Below, piece after piece: positions 6,825 through 15,152 of a DNA stretch of 41,881 bases (position 1 is its first letter; every line of letters begins with the position of its first letter). Position numbers and translations under genes: made by a program. Origin of the DNA: Porphyromonadaceae bacterium UBA7141 (GTDB lineage Bacteria > Bacteroidota > Bacteroidia > Bacteroidales > Muribaculaceae). The stretch covers positions 21,985-63,865 of the forward strand of contig DKWX01000056.1 of the NCBI GenBank assembly GCA_002491945.1. The letters run 5' to 3'. A model generated the notes under the pieces. That model did not search any database. It was not told the origin of the DNA and saw only the letters and a list, made by a program, of their open reading frames with translations.

Positions 6825-8621
6825 ATGCAAGACATCCGCAACATCGCCATCATCGCTCACGTCGACCATGGCAAGACCACACTTGTCGACAAGATGCTTC
6901 TCGCCGGCCATCTCTTTCGCGACAATCAGACCACCGGCGAACTGATACTCGACAACAATGACCTCGAACGCGAACGAGGCATCACAATTCTATCCAAAAA
7001 CGTATCAATAAGCTATAAAGGCACCAAAATCAACATCATCGACACTCCGGGACACGCTGATTTCGGCGGGGAGGTGGAACGTGTGCTCAATATGGCCGAC
7101 GGTTGCCTGCTGCTCGTCGATGCTTTCGAGGGGCCTATGCCTCAGACTCGATTCGTGCTTCAGAAGGCCATTCAGATGGGACTGAAACCGGTGGTGGTAA
7201 TCAATAAGGTCGACAAACCCAACTGCCGCCCGGAGGAAGTGAATGAAATGGTGTTTGACCTGATGTTCAACCTCAACGCCACAGAAGACCAGCTCGACTT
7301 CCCGACTGTCTACGGTTCGGCCAAACAGAACTGGATGGGACCTGACTGGAAGGAACCAGCTTCCGACATCACTTATCTTCTCGACACAATCCTATCCACA
7401 ATCCCGGCTCCCACTCAGATAGAAGGCGACCCGCAGATGCTCATTACAAGCCTTGACTTCTCAAGTTATGTCGGGCGTATCGCTATCGGTCGCGTACACC
7501 GGGGCACTCTCCGCGAAGGCATGGATGTGGCCCTTTGCAAAAAGGACGGCTCCACTACCCGCCAACGCATCAAGGAGCTTCACACTTTCGAGGGTATGGG
7601 GCGCAAAAAGGTGTCGGAGGTCTCTTCGGGTGATATCTGCGCAATCGTGGGCCTCGACAATTTTGAAATCGGCGACACTGTATCTACCGTTGACAATCCG
7701 GAAGCCCTCCCGCGCATCGCTATCGATGAGCCCACAATGTCGATGACATTCACCATCAACGACTCTCCGTTCTTCGGCAAAGACGGCAAGTTCGTGACTT
7801 CACGCCATATCGCCGACAGGCTGGAGAAGGAACTCGACAGAAACCTTGCACTCCGCGTGGTGCGCGGCGACAATGACGACAAGTGGATTGTCTATGGTCG
7901 CGGCGTGCTCCATCTCTCTATACTTATCGAGACTATGCGCCGAGAGGGTTACGAACTGCAGGTAGGACAGCCGCAGGTAATCATCAAGGAGATCGACGGA
8001 GTGAAGTGCGAACCGGTTGAGGCTCTTACAATCAACGTGCCGGAGGAATCCTCTTCTCGCGTAATCGACATGGTGACACGCCGCAAGGGCGACATCCTTT
8101 CGATGGAGACTCAGAACGACCGAATCAATATCGAATTCACAATCCCCTCCCGCGGTATAATCGGACTGCGCAACAACGTGCTCACCGCCACTGCCGGCGA
8201 GGCAATCATGGCTCACCGTTTCCTGGAGTACCAGCCCTGGAAGGGCGACATCGAGCGCCGCACAAACGGCTCGCTGATTGCCATGGAGTCGGGCACAGCA
8301 TATGCCTATGCCATCGATAAGCTCCAGGACCGTGGCCGATTCTTTATCTTCCCGCAGGATGAGGTATACGCCGGACAGGTCGTGGGTGAGAATGCCAAGG
8401 ACAATGATATCGTGGTCAATGTCACTAAGTCGAAGAAACTAACCAACATGCGTGCATCCGGCGCCGATGATAAGGCTAAAATTGTGCCTCCGGTCGTATT
8501 CTCGCTCGAAGAGGCCCTGGAGTATATCAAGGAGGATGAGTATGTGGAGGTGACCCCGAATCATATCCGTCTGCGCAAGATTATCCTCGACGAACTGGAA
8601 CGCAAACGAGCCAACCGCTGA
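6825..8621 (+). CDS. typA: Translational GTPase TypA/BipA
   Basis: This 598-residue ribosome-binding GTPase of the elongation-factor family is involved in 50S assembly and stress or low-temperature adaptation. The G domain shows AHVDHGKTT (11-19), the switch I RGIT (51-54), DTPGHADF (73-80) and NKVDKP (127-132). The following EF-Tu domain 2, the EF-G-like domains III and V and the TypA-specific C-terminus (about 480-598, with GRFFIFPQDEVYAGQVVGE, about 497-515) are full length. Its stop shares one base with the ATG of the helicase gene (TGATG), so the two form an operon. Confidence 0.98.
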   Translation: MQDIRNIAIIAHVDHGKTTLVDKMLLAGHLFRDNQTTGELILDNNDLERERGITILSKNVSISYKGTKINIIDTPGHADFGGEVERVLNMADGCLLLVDAFEGPMPQTRFVLQKAIQMGLKPVVVINKVDKPNCRPEEVNEMVFDLMFNLNATEDQLDFPTVYGSAKQNWMGPDWKEPASDITYLLDTILSTIPAPTQIEGDPQMLITSLDFSSYVGRIAIGRVHRGTLREGMDVALCKKDGSTTRQRIKELHTFEGMGRKKVSEVSSGDICAIVGLDNFEIGDTVSTVDNPEALPRIAIDEPTMSMTFTINDSPFFGKDGKFVTSRHIADRLEKELDRNLALRVVRGDNDDKWIVYGRGVLHLSILIETMRREGYELQVGQPQVIIKEIDGVKCEPVEALTINVPEESSSRVIDMVTRRKGDILSMETQNDRINIEFTIPSRGIIGLRNNVLTATAGEAIMAHRFLEYQPWKGDIERRTNGSLIAMESGTAYAYAIDKLQDRGRFFIFPQDEVYAGQVVGENAKDNDIVVNVTKSKKLTNMRASGADDKAKIVPPVVFSLEEALEYIKEDEYVEVTPNHIRLRKIILDELERKRANR

Positions 8622-10672
8622 TGTCGGCAATCAAGCATCCCGACATAAACGGGCAGCTACGGCTGCTCCGCATCGAATACGAGGAGGAACGTCGGGCCTT
8701 CAGCCGCCTCACCGGCTCTATCGGAGTCGAAAGGCTCGCCGACAGGGGAAACGCCTGGTTTCCGATTCGCAAAGGAAAGGATTTCCACAATTCGCTTAAT
8801 CAGCGGGTTGTGGAAATTTATCGTTGCACCCCCGGGGGTGACGATGATGACGGCGCGGCCACCGACGATGACCATAATTTCGAATACGGCCGCCCGGTGA
8901 GTTTCTTCTCGATGGAGGGAAGCGCCGGTGATATCGTGACCCACTGCTTCGCCGGAACCGTAAGCTATGTCGATGCCGACAGGATGGTGGTGGCGATTCC
9001 GGAGAATGCCGATCTGTCGATGATGGGCCGCGGGAGAAGTTGCGGCGTGATGCTGTCGTTTGACGAGACTTCTTACCGCGCCATGACCGAAGCGCTGCAG
9101 CGCCTCGCCAAGGCCGACGGCCGGTTGGGCTACCTCCGCGACCTCTTCTATTCACACCGCAAGGCGGCCGAACGGGGGGCGTCGGCGATACGGATCGGGT
9201 ATCTCAACGAGGCGCAGGAATCGGGGGTCAACAAGATTCTCCGCGCCAAGGATGTGGCGATACTACACGGCCCTCCGGGCACCGGAAAGACCACCACCCT
9301 CGTGGAGGCAATTCATGAGACGCTGCGACGCGAAAGCCAGGTGCTGGTGTGCGCACAGAGCAATATGGCGGTCGACTGGATCGCCGAGAAGCTGCAGAAC
9401 CGCGGCATAGCGGTGCTCCGCATCGGCAATCCCACCCGCGTCAACGATAAGATGCTGGCCTCCACCTATGAGCGCCGTTTTGAAAGTCACCCCGACTACA
9501 CCACGCTCTGGAGCATTCGCAAGGCTATCCGGCAATTGCGCGCAGAGCGCCGCTCTTCGACACAGTGGCATCAGAAGATGGATCGCCTCCAGTCGCGTGC
9601 CACCGAACTTGAAATCCGCATCAATGCCGACATCTTCGGCGAGGCCCGCGTCATAGCCTGCACTCTGGTGGGGAGCGCGAGCCGTCTGCTGGATGGGATG
9701 AAGTTTTCCACCCTTTTTATCGATGAGGCGGCACAGGCCCTTGAGGCGGCCTGCTGGATACCGATGCGGCGCGCCGGACGCGTGATTCTAGCCGGCGACC
9801 ATTGTCAGCTCCCCCCTACCGTTAAGTCGGTCGAGGCCATGCGCGGCGGTCTGGCCTATTCGCTGATGGAGCGTATTGCCGCCGACCATCCGGAGACGGT
9901 GACTCTGCTCACCACGCAGTACCGCATGCACGAGGATATCATGAGATTCTCCAATGAATGGTTCTATAACGGCCGCATCAAGGCGGCTCCGGAAGTGAGA
10001 TGGCGCGGCATACTCGACCTCGACACCCCTGTCGAATGGATCGATACTTCAGAGATGACCGCAGCGTCTGCCACATCCGCCCCGGCTAACGGCACCGAAG
10101 CGGCTTCAGCCCCCTCTGCTGAAAGGAGAAGCACCGCTGCCGATTCATCTGACAGTGCATTCCGTGAGGCGCTGACCGGACAGTCGTTCGGCCGCATCAA
10201 CCGAGATGAGGCAATCCTCACTCTCCAGACTTTAGGTGAGTATTTCATCCGCATCGGGCGTCGGCGCATTCTGGAGGAGAAAGTGGATGTGGGTATCATT
10301 TCCCCCTACAGGGCGCAGGTGCAGTATCTGCGGTCGCTGATACGCAGGGTCCCTTTCTTCAAGCCGTTCCGCCATCTGATTTCGGTCAATACGGTCGATG
10401 GGTTCCAGGGGCAGGAGCGTGATGTGATCGTGGTGTCGCTGGTGCGCAGCAATGAGGAGGGCGACATCGGATTCCTGCGCGACCTGCGCCGCATGAATGT
10501 GGCAATCACAAGGGCTCGCATGAAACTGCTGATTATCGGCAATGCCGATACTTTGCGCCGTCACCGCTTCTACCGCCGCCTCCACGACTATATCATTGCG
10601 CTCCATGACCGCAGTAATGCGACGACCATGCACGAAAAGCCGGATAAGCCATCCGATCCACCATCCTTATGA
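8621..10672 (+). CDS. SF1B DNA/RNA helicase, Upf1/IGHMBP2-like
   Basis: This 683-residue protein has the complete superfamily 1 helicase motif set: GPPGTGKTT (217-225, Walker A), LFIDEAAQA (365-373, Walker B with DEAA), AGDHCQLPPT (391-400), TTQYRMHED (431-439), VDGFQGQERD (592-601) and NVAITRAR (625-632). The DEAA box, QYRMHE and FQGQERD wording place it with the Upf1/Dna2/IGHMBP2 branch of 5'-3' helicases. Residues 1-180 form an N-terminal region rich in beta-strands with an acidic stretch (GGDDDDGAATDDD, 72-84). Residues about 479-513 are a low-complexity Ala/Ser/Thr insert between the RecA-like domains. The substrate is unknown. The one-base overlap with typA suggests a link to translation or RNA metabolism (inference). 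Confidence 0.9.
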   Translation: MSAIKHPDINGQLRLLRIEYEEERRAFSRLTGSIGVERLADRGNAWFPIRKGKDFHNSLNQRVVEIYRCTPGGDDDDGAATDDDHNFEYGRPVSFFSMEGSAGDIVTHCFAGTVSYVDADRMVVAIPENADLSMMGRGRSCGVMLSFDETSYRAMTEALQRLAKADGRLGYLRDLFYSHRKAAERGASAIRIGYLNEAQESGVNKILRAKDVAILHGPPGTGKTTTLVEAIHETLRRESQVLVCAQSNMAVDWIAEKLQNRGIAVLRIGNPTRVNDKMLASTYERRFESHPDYTTLWSIRKAIRQLRAERRSSTQWHQKMDRLQSRATELEIRINADIFGEARVIACTLVGSASRLLDGMKFSTLFIDEAAQALEAACWIPMRRAGRVILAGDHCQLPPTVKSVEAMRGGLAYSLMERIAADHPETVTLLTTQYRMHEDIMRFSNEWFYNGRIKAAPEVRWRGILDLDTPVEWIDTSEMTAASATSAPANGTEAASAPSAERRSTAADSSDSAFREALTGQSFGRINRDEAILTLQTLGEYFIRIGRRRILEEKVDVGIISPYRAQVQYLRSLIRRVPFFKPFRHLISVNTVDGFQGQERDVIVVSLVRSNEEGDIGFLRDLRRMNVAITRARMKLLIIGNADTLRRHRFYRRLHDYIIALHDRSNATTMHEKPDKPSDPPSL

Positions 10673-10813
10673 TACTGATGCAAACCAATCGGCGACTCCG
10701 TCTGTTATATAGATAGAAATATACATGGAGTCGGCAACAGTTCTCCCACGGCGCGAAGCCATGCCAGCAGGACGTTGAGACTGACACCACTGCATACCGA
10801 TTATAAAAATCAT

Positions 10814-10847
10814 CCCGGGCCGCATCGCTCACGCGATGCGGCCCGGG
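10814..10847. terminator. Strong hairpin terminator between helicase and serpin genes
   Basis: CCCGGGCCGCATCGC (10814-10828) and GCGATGCGGCCCGGG (10833-10847) form a perfect 15-bp stem. On the minus strand the loop is GTGA (GNRA type) and the stem is followed by ATGATTTTTATAA, so it works best for the serpin transcript. On the plus strand ACTCTTTATA follows, so it may also end the typA-helicase transcript. The 141 bases before it (10673-10813) hold only a weak inverted repeat (CGACTCC / GGAGTCG). Confidence 0.8.
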
Positions 10848-10858
10848 ACTCTTTATAT

Positions 10859-10900
10859 CCCTTCAGTATGTGTCGGCTTACGCCTGCACATACTGAAGGG
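10859..10900 (-). other. GNRA-capped hairpin in the serpin 3' region
   Basis: CCCTTCAGTATGTG (10859-10872) and CACATACTGAAGGG (10887-10900) form a perfect 14-bp stem. On the minus strand the apical part reads GGC-GTAA-GCC, a short stem with a GNRA tetraloop after a two-by-two internal loop. It lies about 60 bases after the serpin stop and just before the terminator. Confidence 0.6.
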
Positions 10901-10960
10901 ACTCCTCGACTTGGATTTGTTAGCGTTGTGCCATTACGGATCCGGAGGTCAGACTGCCTG

Positions 10961-12211
10961 TCACAGTTTTCTTACCACTCCACCCATCAGTACGACTCCC
11001 GTAGCGGGGGAACTGACGGTGAATGCAAACGGACGGTCAACGGTGAATAATTCATCCGGCGACAATGCCGTCGCATCATCAGTACTTGTGACAGCGGACA
11101 TTTCGGCGCCACGCTCGTTGACATCAAGATAGAGGGCATAAAGCATTCTGCCGAACTTGATTTCCCTATCACATATGCCGGGATAGGATGAATTCTCACC
11201 TAAGAGATCGGGATAACCTAACTGCCCCCATAATGCCGACAGGTCGGCACGTCCGGCCACCTTGAATTTGGGCATCACCACGCGAAGCGGAATCTCCTCA
11301 AGCTGTGAGGCGGCTCCCGGGCCCGACGCAAGGGAGGCCAGCACATCGTCCACACTCACCTCTTCTGCCGGAAGATATATGGTAAAGGCGTAGGAACCGT
11401 TGCCGAACGGTATTTCCACGGCCTGGTATACACCGGGCTGCTCGCCGTAGCGCACGGTTGCATCATTTTGCATATATACCACGGCTGTCTCTGTCTTGTC
11501 AATATTGTAGAATTTGCGTACCTCCGGACTGGCTGCCTTGAAGGGGACGGTCCATTCTCCGTTGAAGTAGATGGCATTTACGGCAAATGCGCTGACTTCG
11601 TCCAAAGGTGCTGGCAGATATTCGCTGATCAATCCTTCGGTAGCATCGGAAATCCAGGAGTTGATGGCGGTGCGCCCGCTTTCGCTATCGAGCGCTGCGT
11701 TGGTCACCCCGGCATTGTATGCGTCGGCGATGCTGCGGCTGAACGCATCCTGCGCCTTATATCCGTCGTTGAGCCATACGTTGCCGACGATTTTCACTTT
11801 GGTCTTTGCATCGGTGCGGGGAAGCACATCACCAAGTTTCTTATGCATTGCGTTGAGCACTCCGAGATCATCGGTAGCGAAAAGCTCGCGGGCCTGCTCC
11901 AATGTGGCGTTTCCGGCACCGTTGGATATCATCGACATATTGACCTGCGCGCTGTAAGGCGACATTATCACAATTCCCTGATCTTCCTCGGCGCCACTGT
12001 AGTAATCCGAAATCATGCGGAATGCCATCACTTCCATATTCTCGGCCACATCGCTCTCCTCGACGCTCCAGTCTATCGCTATCGGCTCGTTGGCTTCTTC
12101 CTCTTTGTCGGGTTCGCTATTGCTACACCCTGCCATGAGTGCCAGCGGCAGCAGAGGCGCGATACGCGTCATAACAGTCTGTGAGAGTCTTTTTAGTAAT
12201 TGTCGTTTCAT
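10961..12211 (-). CDS. Serpin-family lipoprotein
   Basis: The protein has 416 residues from the ATG at 12211. The upstream TTG-initiated extension (to 12307) adds 32 residues with no signal character and is rejected. A lipoprotein signal ends at the lipobox LALMAGC (Cys29), followed by the acidic SNSEPDKEEE, which resembles a Bacteroidetes surface-export signal. The serpin fold follows: NVWLND, the strand block AVNAIYFNGEWTVPF, and near the end the hinge VNERGAEMSAVTS with the reactive loop running to DRPFAF. Inhibitory serpins trap serine or cysteine proteases by loop insertion. The hinge has Gly and small residues but Met at one position. The scissile site cannot be fixed, though the candidate P1 region (Ala/Thr/Leu) would suit elastase- or subtilisin-like proteases (inference). 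Confidence 0.9.
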   Translation of the reverse strand: MKRQLLKRLSQTVMTRIAPLLPLALMAGCSNSEPDKEEEANEPIAIDWSVEESDVAENMEVMAFRMISDYYSGAEEDQGIVIMSPYSAQVNMSMISNGAGNATLEQARELFATDDLGVLNAMHKKLGDVLPRTDAKTKVKIVGNVWLNDGYKAQDAFSRSIADAYNAGVTNAALDSESGRTAINSWISDATEGLISEYLPAPLDEVSAFAVNAIYFNGEWTVPFKAASPEVRKFYNIDKTETAVVYMQNDATVRYGEQPGVYQAVEIPFGNGSYAFTIYLPAEEVSVDDVLASLASGPGAASQLEEIPLRVVMPKFKVAGRADLSALWGQLGYPDLLGENSSYPGICDREIKFGRMLYALYLDVNERGAEMSAVTSTDDATALSPDELFTVDRPFAFTVSSPATGVVLMGGVVRKL

Positions 12212-12356
12212 CTCAGTATTTTTTGAGTTAATATTGATTGAGTGTTCTCTTGTTATTACATCATGTCTGCAAAATAAGCTAAAAAATTTTAAATAAACGA
12301 CACCCAACCGTTTTTTTTAGAAAATACCTAAAAATGACAACTATATCAGACTAAAT

Positions 12357-12710
12357 CTACAAGGTTTCGTCAAGATAATTGCGTCGTGTGTCAGTTTCTT
12401 TCTTTTCGGAGGGGGTGGCTTTTTTGGCGCGTTTTGTCTTTTTGCCGCGCCGGGTGGTGTCGGTGGGAGCGGCGGCGGTGTTGCGTCGGCCGGATTTGCG
12501 CCCGGTACGTGGGGCGCTGTCAGCCGGGGATGCGGCGGCGGCGGTGTCGGTTGTGGCGGTTGTGGCGGCGGTGTCGACGGATGGCACGACCGGGGCTGAC
12601 CGCCGGGTACACCCGAGGCGGTCGGCCACCGGTCCGATGCCGAGCATTACTGTCAGCACGCAGGCGAGTATGATGAGTCCGAATCGTTCGCGGGTTCCGA
12701 ATCCTTTCAT
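12357..12710 (-). CDS. Small membrane-anchored basic protein, unknown function
   Basis: The protein has 117 residues. One hydrophobic segment (about 10-30, LIILACVLTVMLGIGPVA) follows a short basic N-terminus. Residues 35-75 are Ala/Thr/Ser/Pro-rich and residues 76-110 are dense in Lys and Arg, ending in RRNYLDETL. I do not recognise a named family. It lies 81 bases downstream of tamL on the same strand and probably shares its transcript. The low-complexity GC-rich composition makes open frames on the opposite strand, but the Met, membrane segment and position support this frame. Confidence 0.55.
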   Translation of the reverse strand: MKGFGTRERFGLIILACVLTVMLGIGPVADRLGCTRRSAPVVPSVDTAATTATTDTAAAASPADSAPRTGRKSGRRNTAAAPTDTTRRGKKTKRAKKATPSEKKETDTRRNYLDETL

Positions 12711-12791
12711 GTGGGTCGGGATGATGTTATGGGTCTGTCTCTGATGAAGAGATATGTACGGATAAGAAGGCGCAATGCCCTACTCCGGGCA

Positions 12792-15152
12792 TCAGAAGGG
12801 GTAACCTATGGCCAGATGGAAGGCGAAGGCTTTCTTGAAAGCGATGTTGAAGTAATGGCCTGTGCCGTTGCCGGCCGGGTCATGAAGTCCGTAGCCGAGG
12901 TCGCCGCGCAGCACGAGCATACCGATGTCAACGCGCAGTCCGACTCCGGTGCCCAATGCTATGTCGCGCAGGAATGTGCGGGCCTGCAGCTGTCCGCCGG
13001 GGCGCAGCGGATCGTTTTTGAGCAGCCAGATATTGCCTGCATCAAGAAATACGGCTCCATGCAGCACGCTTATAATCGGGAAGCGATACTCCGTGTTGAG
13101 TTCGAGTTTAAACGTACCGGTCTGGTCGAAATAACCGTTCTCAAGATCTGCCGGCGGACGATAGCTGCCGGGACCTATCGAACGCACGGTGAAAGCGCGT
13201 ATCGAGTTGGCTCCGCCGATATAGAACTGCTCGGCATATGGCACTTGCTTTGAGTTGCCGTAGGCATGTTCGGCACCAATCAGCACCCGCGACACGAGCC
13301 ACTGGTCGCTGCCGCGCATCAGCCGGCGGCTGTAGACAAGCTGCGCCTGCCCCTTGATAAACTGTGAGAAGGGTGTGCCAAAGAGAGTCTTCTCCCCTTT
13401 TACTCCACAGAGGCGGTAGATGCCGTCGAAGAGATTGCCGGCCTCGGTGATTGTGAAGGTGAAGTTGATGCCATTGATCCGCTCCCGCTCCAGAAATTTG
13501 TCGAGAGTATAGGTATAGCTGAGCTGCGGAATAAACTGGCTCATGAAACTTTGGGCCACTGCCGGATTCTGAGCCATGATGGAATCGAATTCGTGAGTGG
13601 TCTTCATCAGTTTGGTATAAGTAAGTTTGAAGGGGGTGAACTGATGCATGACGTTGCGCGTGGTCTTCCACTCGTAGCTTATACCGGTGTTGAACTGCGC
13701 CATCTTGAAATAATGCGGACGATTCAGAATGTCGGCATTTAGCGAGATAGTGGTCCAGTTGAGTTCACTCTTGCGGCGGCGTATGAACTTTGGAGCGAGC
13801 AGACGTGGAAAGGCAAGCGACGCAGTGAGGCCGAATTCGTAGCTGTTGAACAGGGAGCGGTTGGAGCCTTTGCCGGTCTGCCATTCGTAGGCACCGGTGA
13901 ACTGCAGATTCAGCTTCTCTGCCCCGCCGAAGATATTGTTGTGGGTCAGACCGAGCACAAGGCCCGGACCAAGATAAGAATTTGACTTCGATGAGACATT
14001 CACCTCTATCGAGGCCTCCATCGGCTGGTCGTAGCGACAGCTTACGAGCACATCCATCACAGGGTCCTGGGCTGATGTGTCGACGGGAATGGTCTGTATC
14101 TTGATATTGCCGAAAATACCAAGTCGGGCCAGGCGGGTCTGCGTGCGGTCCATGTCGCGCACAGAAAATATCTTACCCTTGCGGAATGTGATGCACGACG
14201 GTATCATATTGGGACGCAGATGCTGCGGACGATACACCACGAGGTCGCCGCGCGAGGTCTGAAGCGTGTCGGGAGTGCCGGGCACACGCTCGTCACTCCG
14301 CTCAAGCACTGTGGTGATATTGCCTGTGCGAAACTGTCGGGTGGCTATTTCCGGCATATTGGCGGCAAGATCATAGCGTATGGCGATATGACGAGGATTG
14401 AGCAATGAGTCGGCCTCGAATTCTATAAACTCAGGCCGGAAATAGTAATAGCCACGGTTGCGCAGACGGTTGGCGATTCTTACGCGTACCGCTGTGAGAG
14501 AATCCACACAGAAGACTGCCCCCTTCTGAAGATAATCACTACGGCGAGCCAGCGAGTCGATAAAGTGTGTCAGCGGAGTGCGGTCGCCGATATACTGTAT
14601 AGAGTCGATGGTGTAAGGCTTCGACACATCAAGGCGATAGGTGATTGAGGCTTTCTTGGGATTGTGCGGGTTGGGATTGACGGTATATGAGACCGTGGAG
14701 CCGAAATAGCCGTTGTTTTCAAGTATCTCTTTCATCACCTCGGTGCGTCCGTCGGGGCGCACATCGGATATCAGCACCGGAGTGCGCGCGAATGTGCGGT
14801 AGATCCACCCTTTCAGTCCTTTGGCCGAATCGCTCATGTTGTTGTAGACCCAAAGGCCGAGCGGGAAAGGATATCTGTAGTAGGGCGACAGAAATGGCAT
14901 GGCGTTGTTGGGGGCGACATTGATGGCCTGCTTGAGGTCGGACACCATTTCGGAAGGAAGTTTCTCCTTGTCAGTCGGCACAATCTCAAGTTTCTTCACG
15001 CCGGTGTACAGAGTCTCTCCTTCGGTGAGTTTGCGTGTGGTGCTACAGGCTGCCAGCAGTGAAATCATCACCGCACATAATGCCGCCGGCAGACATCTGC
15101 TGATGTAGCCTCGTTTTCGTTCTGATGATTTATTCCAAGCCGTAGGTATCAT
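12792..15152 (-). CDS. tamL: TamA-like outer-membrane lipoprotein (TamL)
   Basis: This 786-residue member of the Omp85 superfamily partners with TamB in outer-membrane assembly or lipid transfer. A signal sequence ends in the lipobox SLLAAC (Cys36). Such lipidated TamA relatives are typical of Bacteroidetes and often called TamL. Residues about 45-370 form POTRA-like repeats, and about 380-786 form a 16-strand-type barrel. The conserved VRGF-equivalent region reads FYIGGANSIRAF (about 644-655), followed by the closing LDAGNIW and a terminal aromatic residue (YPF). The ATG overlaps the tamB stop by four bases (ATGA), giving tight coupling. Confidence 0.92.
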   Translation of the reverse strand: MIPTAWNKSSERKRGYISRCLPAALCAVMISLLAACSTTRKLTEGETLYTGVKKLEIVPTDKEKLPSEMVSDLKQAINVAPNNAMPFLSPYYRYPFPLGLWVYNNMSDSAKGLKGWIYRTFARTPVLISDVRPDGRTEVMKEILENNGYFGSTVSYTVNPNPHNPKKASITYRLDVSKPYTIDSIQYIGDRTPLTHFIDSLARRSDYLQKGAVFCVDSLTAVRVRIANRLRNRGYYYFRPEFIEFEADSLLNPRHIAIRYDLAANMPEIATRQFRTGNITTVLERSDERVPGTPDTLQTSRGDLVVYRPQHLRPNMIPSCITFRKGKIFSVRDMDRTQTRLARLGIFGNIKIQTIPVDTSAQDPVMDVLVSCRYDQPMEASIEVNVSSKSNSYLGPGLVLGLTHNNIFGGAEKLNLQFTGAYEWQTGKGSNRSLFNSYEFGLTASLAFPRLLAPKFIRRRKSELNWTTISLNADILNRPHYFKMAQFNTGISYEWKTTRNVMHQFTPFKLTYTKLMKTTHEFDSIMAQNPAVAQSFMSQFIPQLSYTYTLDKFLERERINGINFTFTITEAGNLFDGIYRLCGVKGEKTLFGTPFSQFIKGQAQLVYSRRLMRGSDQWLVSRVLIGAEHAYGNSKQVPYAEQFYIGGANSIRAFTVRSIGPGSYRPPADLENGYFDQTGTFKLELNTEYRFPIISVLHGAVFLDAGNIWLLKNDPLRPGGQLQARTFLRDIALGTGVGLRVDIGMLVLRGDLGYGLHDPAGNGTGHYFNIAFKKAFAFHLAIGYPF

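Noticed and set aside
12212..12307. 32-residue N-terminal extension of the serpin from a TTG codon
   Set aside because: It would bury the lipoprotein signal; the ATG at 12211 directly gives a proper signal and lipobox.
13613..13632. GTATAAGTAAGTTTGAAG-like similarity to an element end inside tamL
   Set aside because: It lies within a conserved coding stretch (Y-T-K-L-M-K) with no matching opposite end or arms; a chance match.
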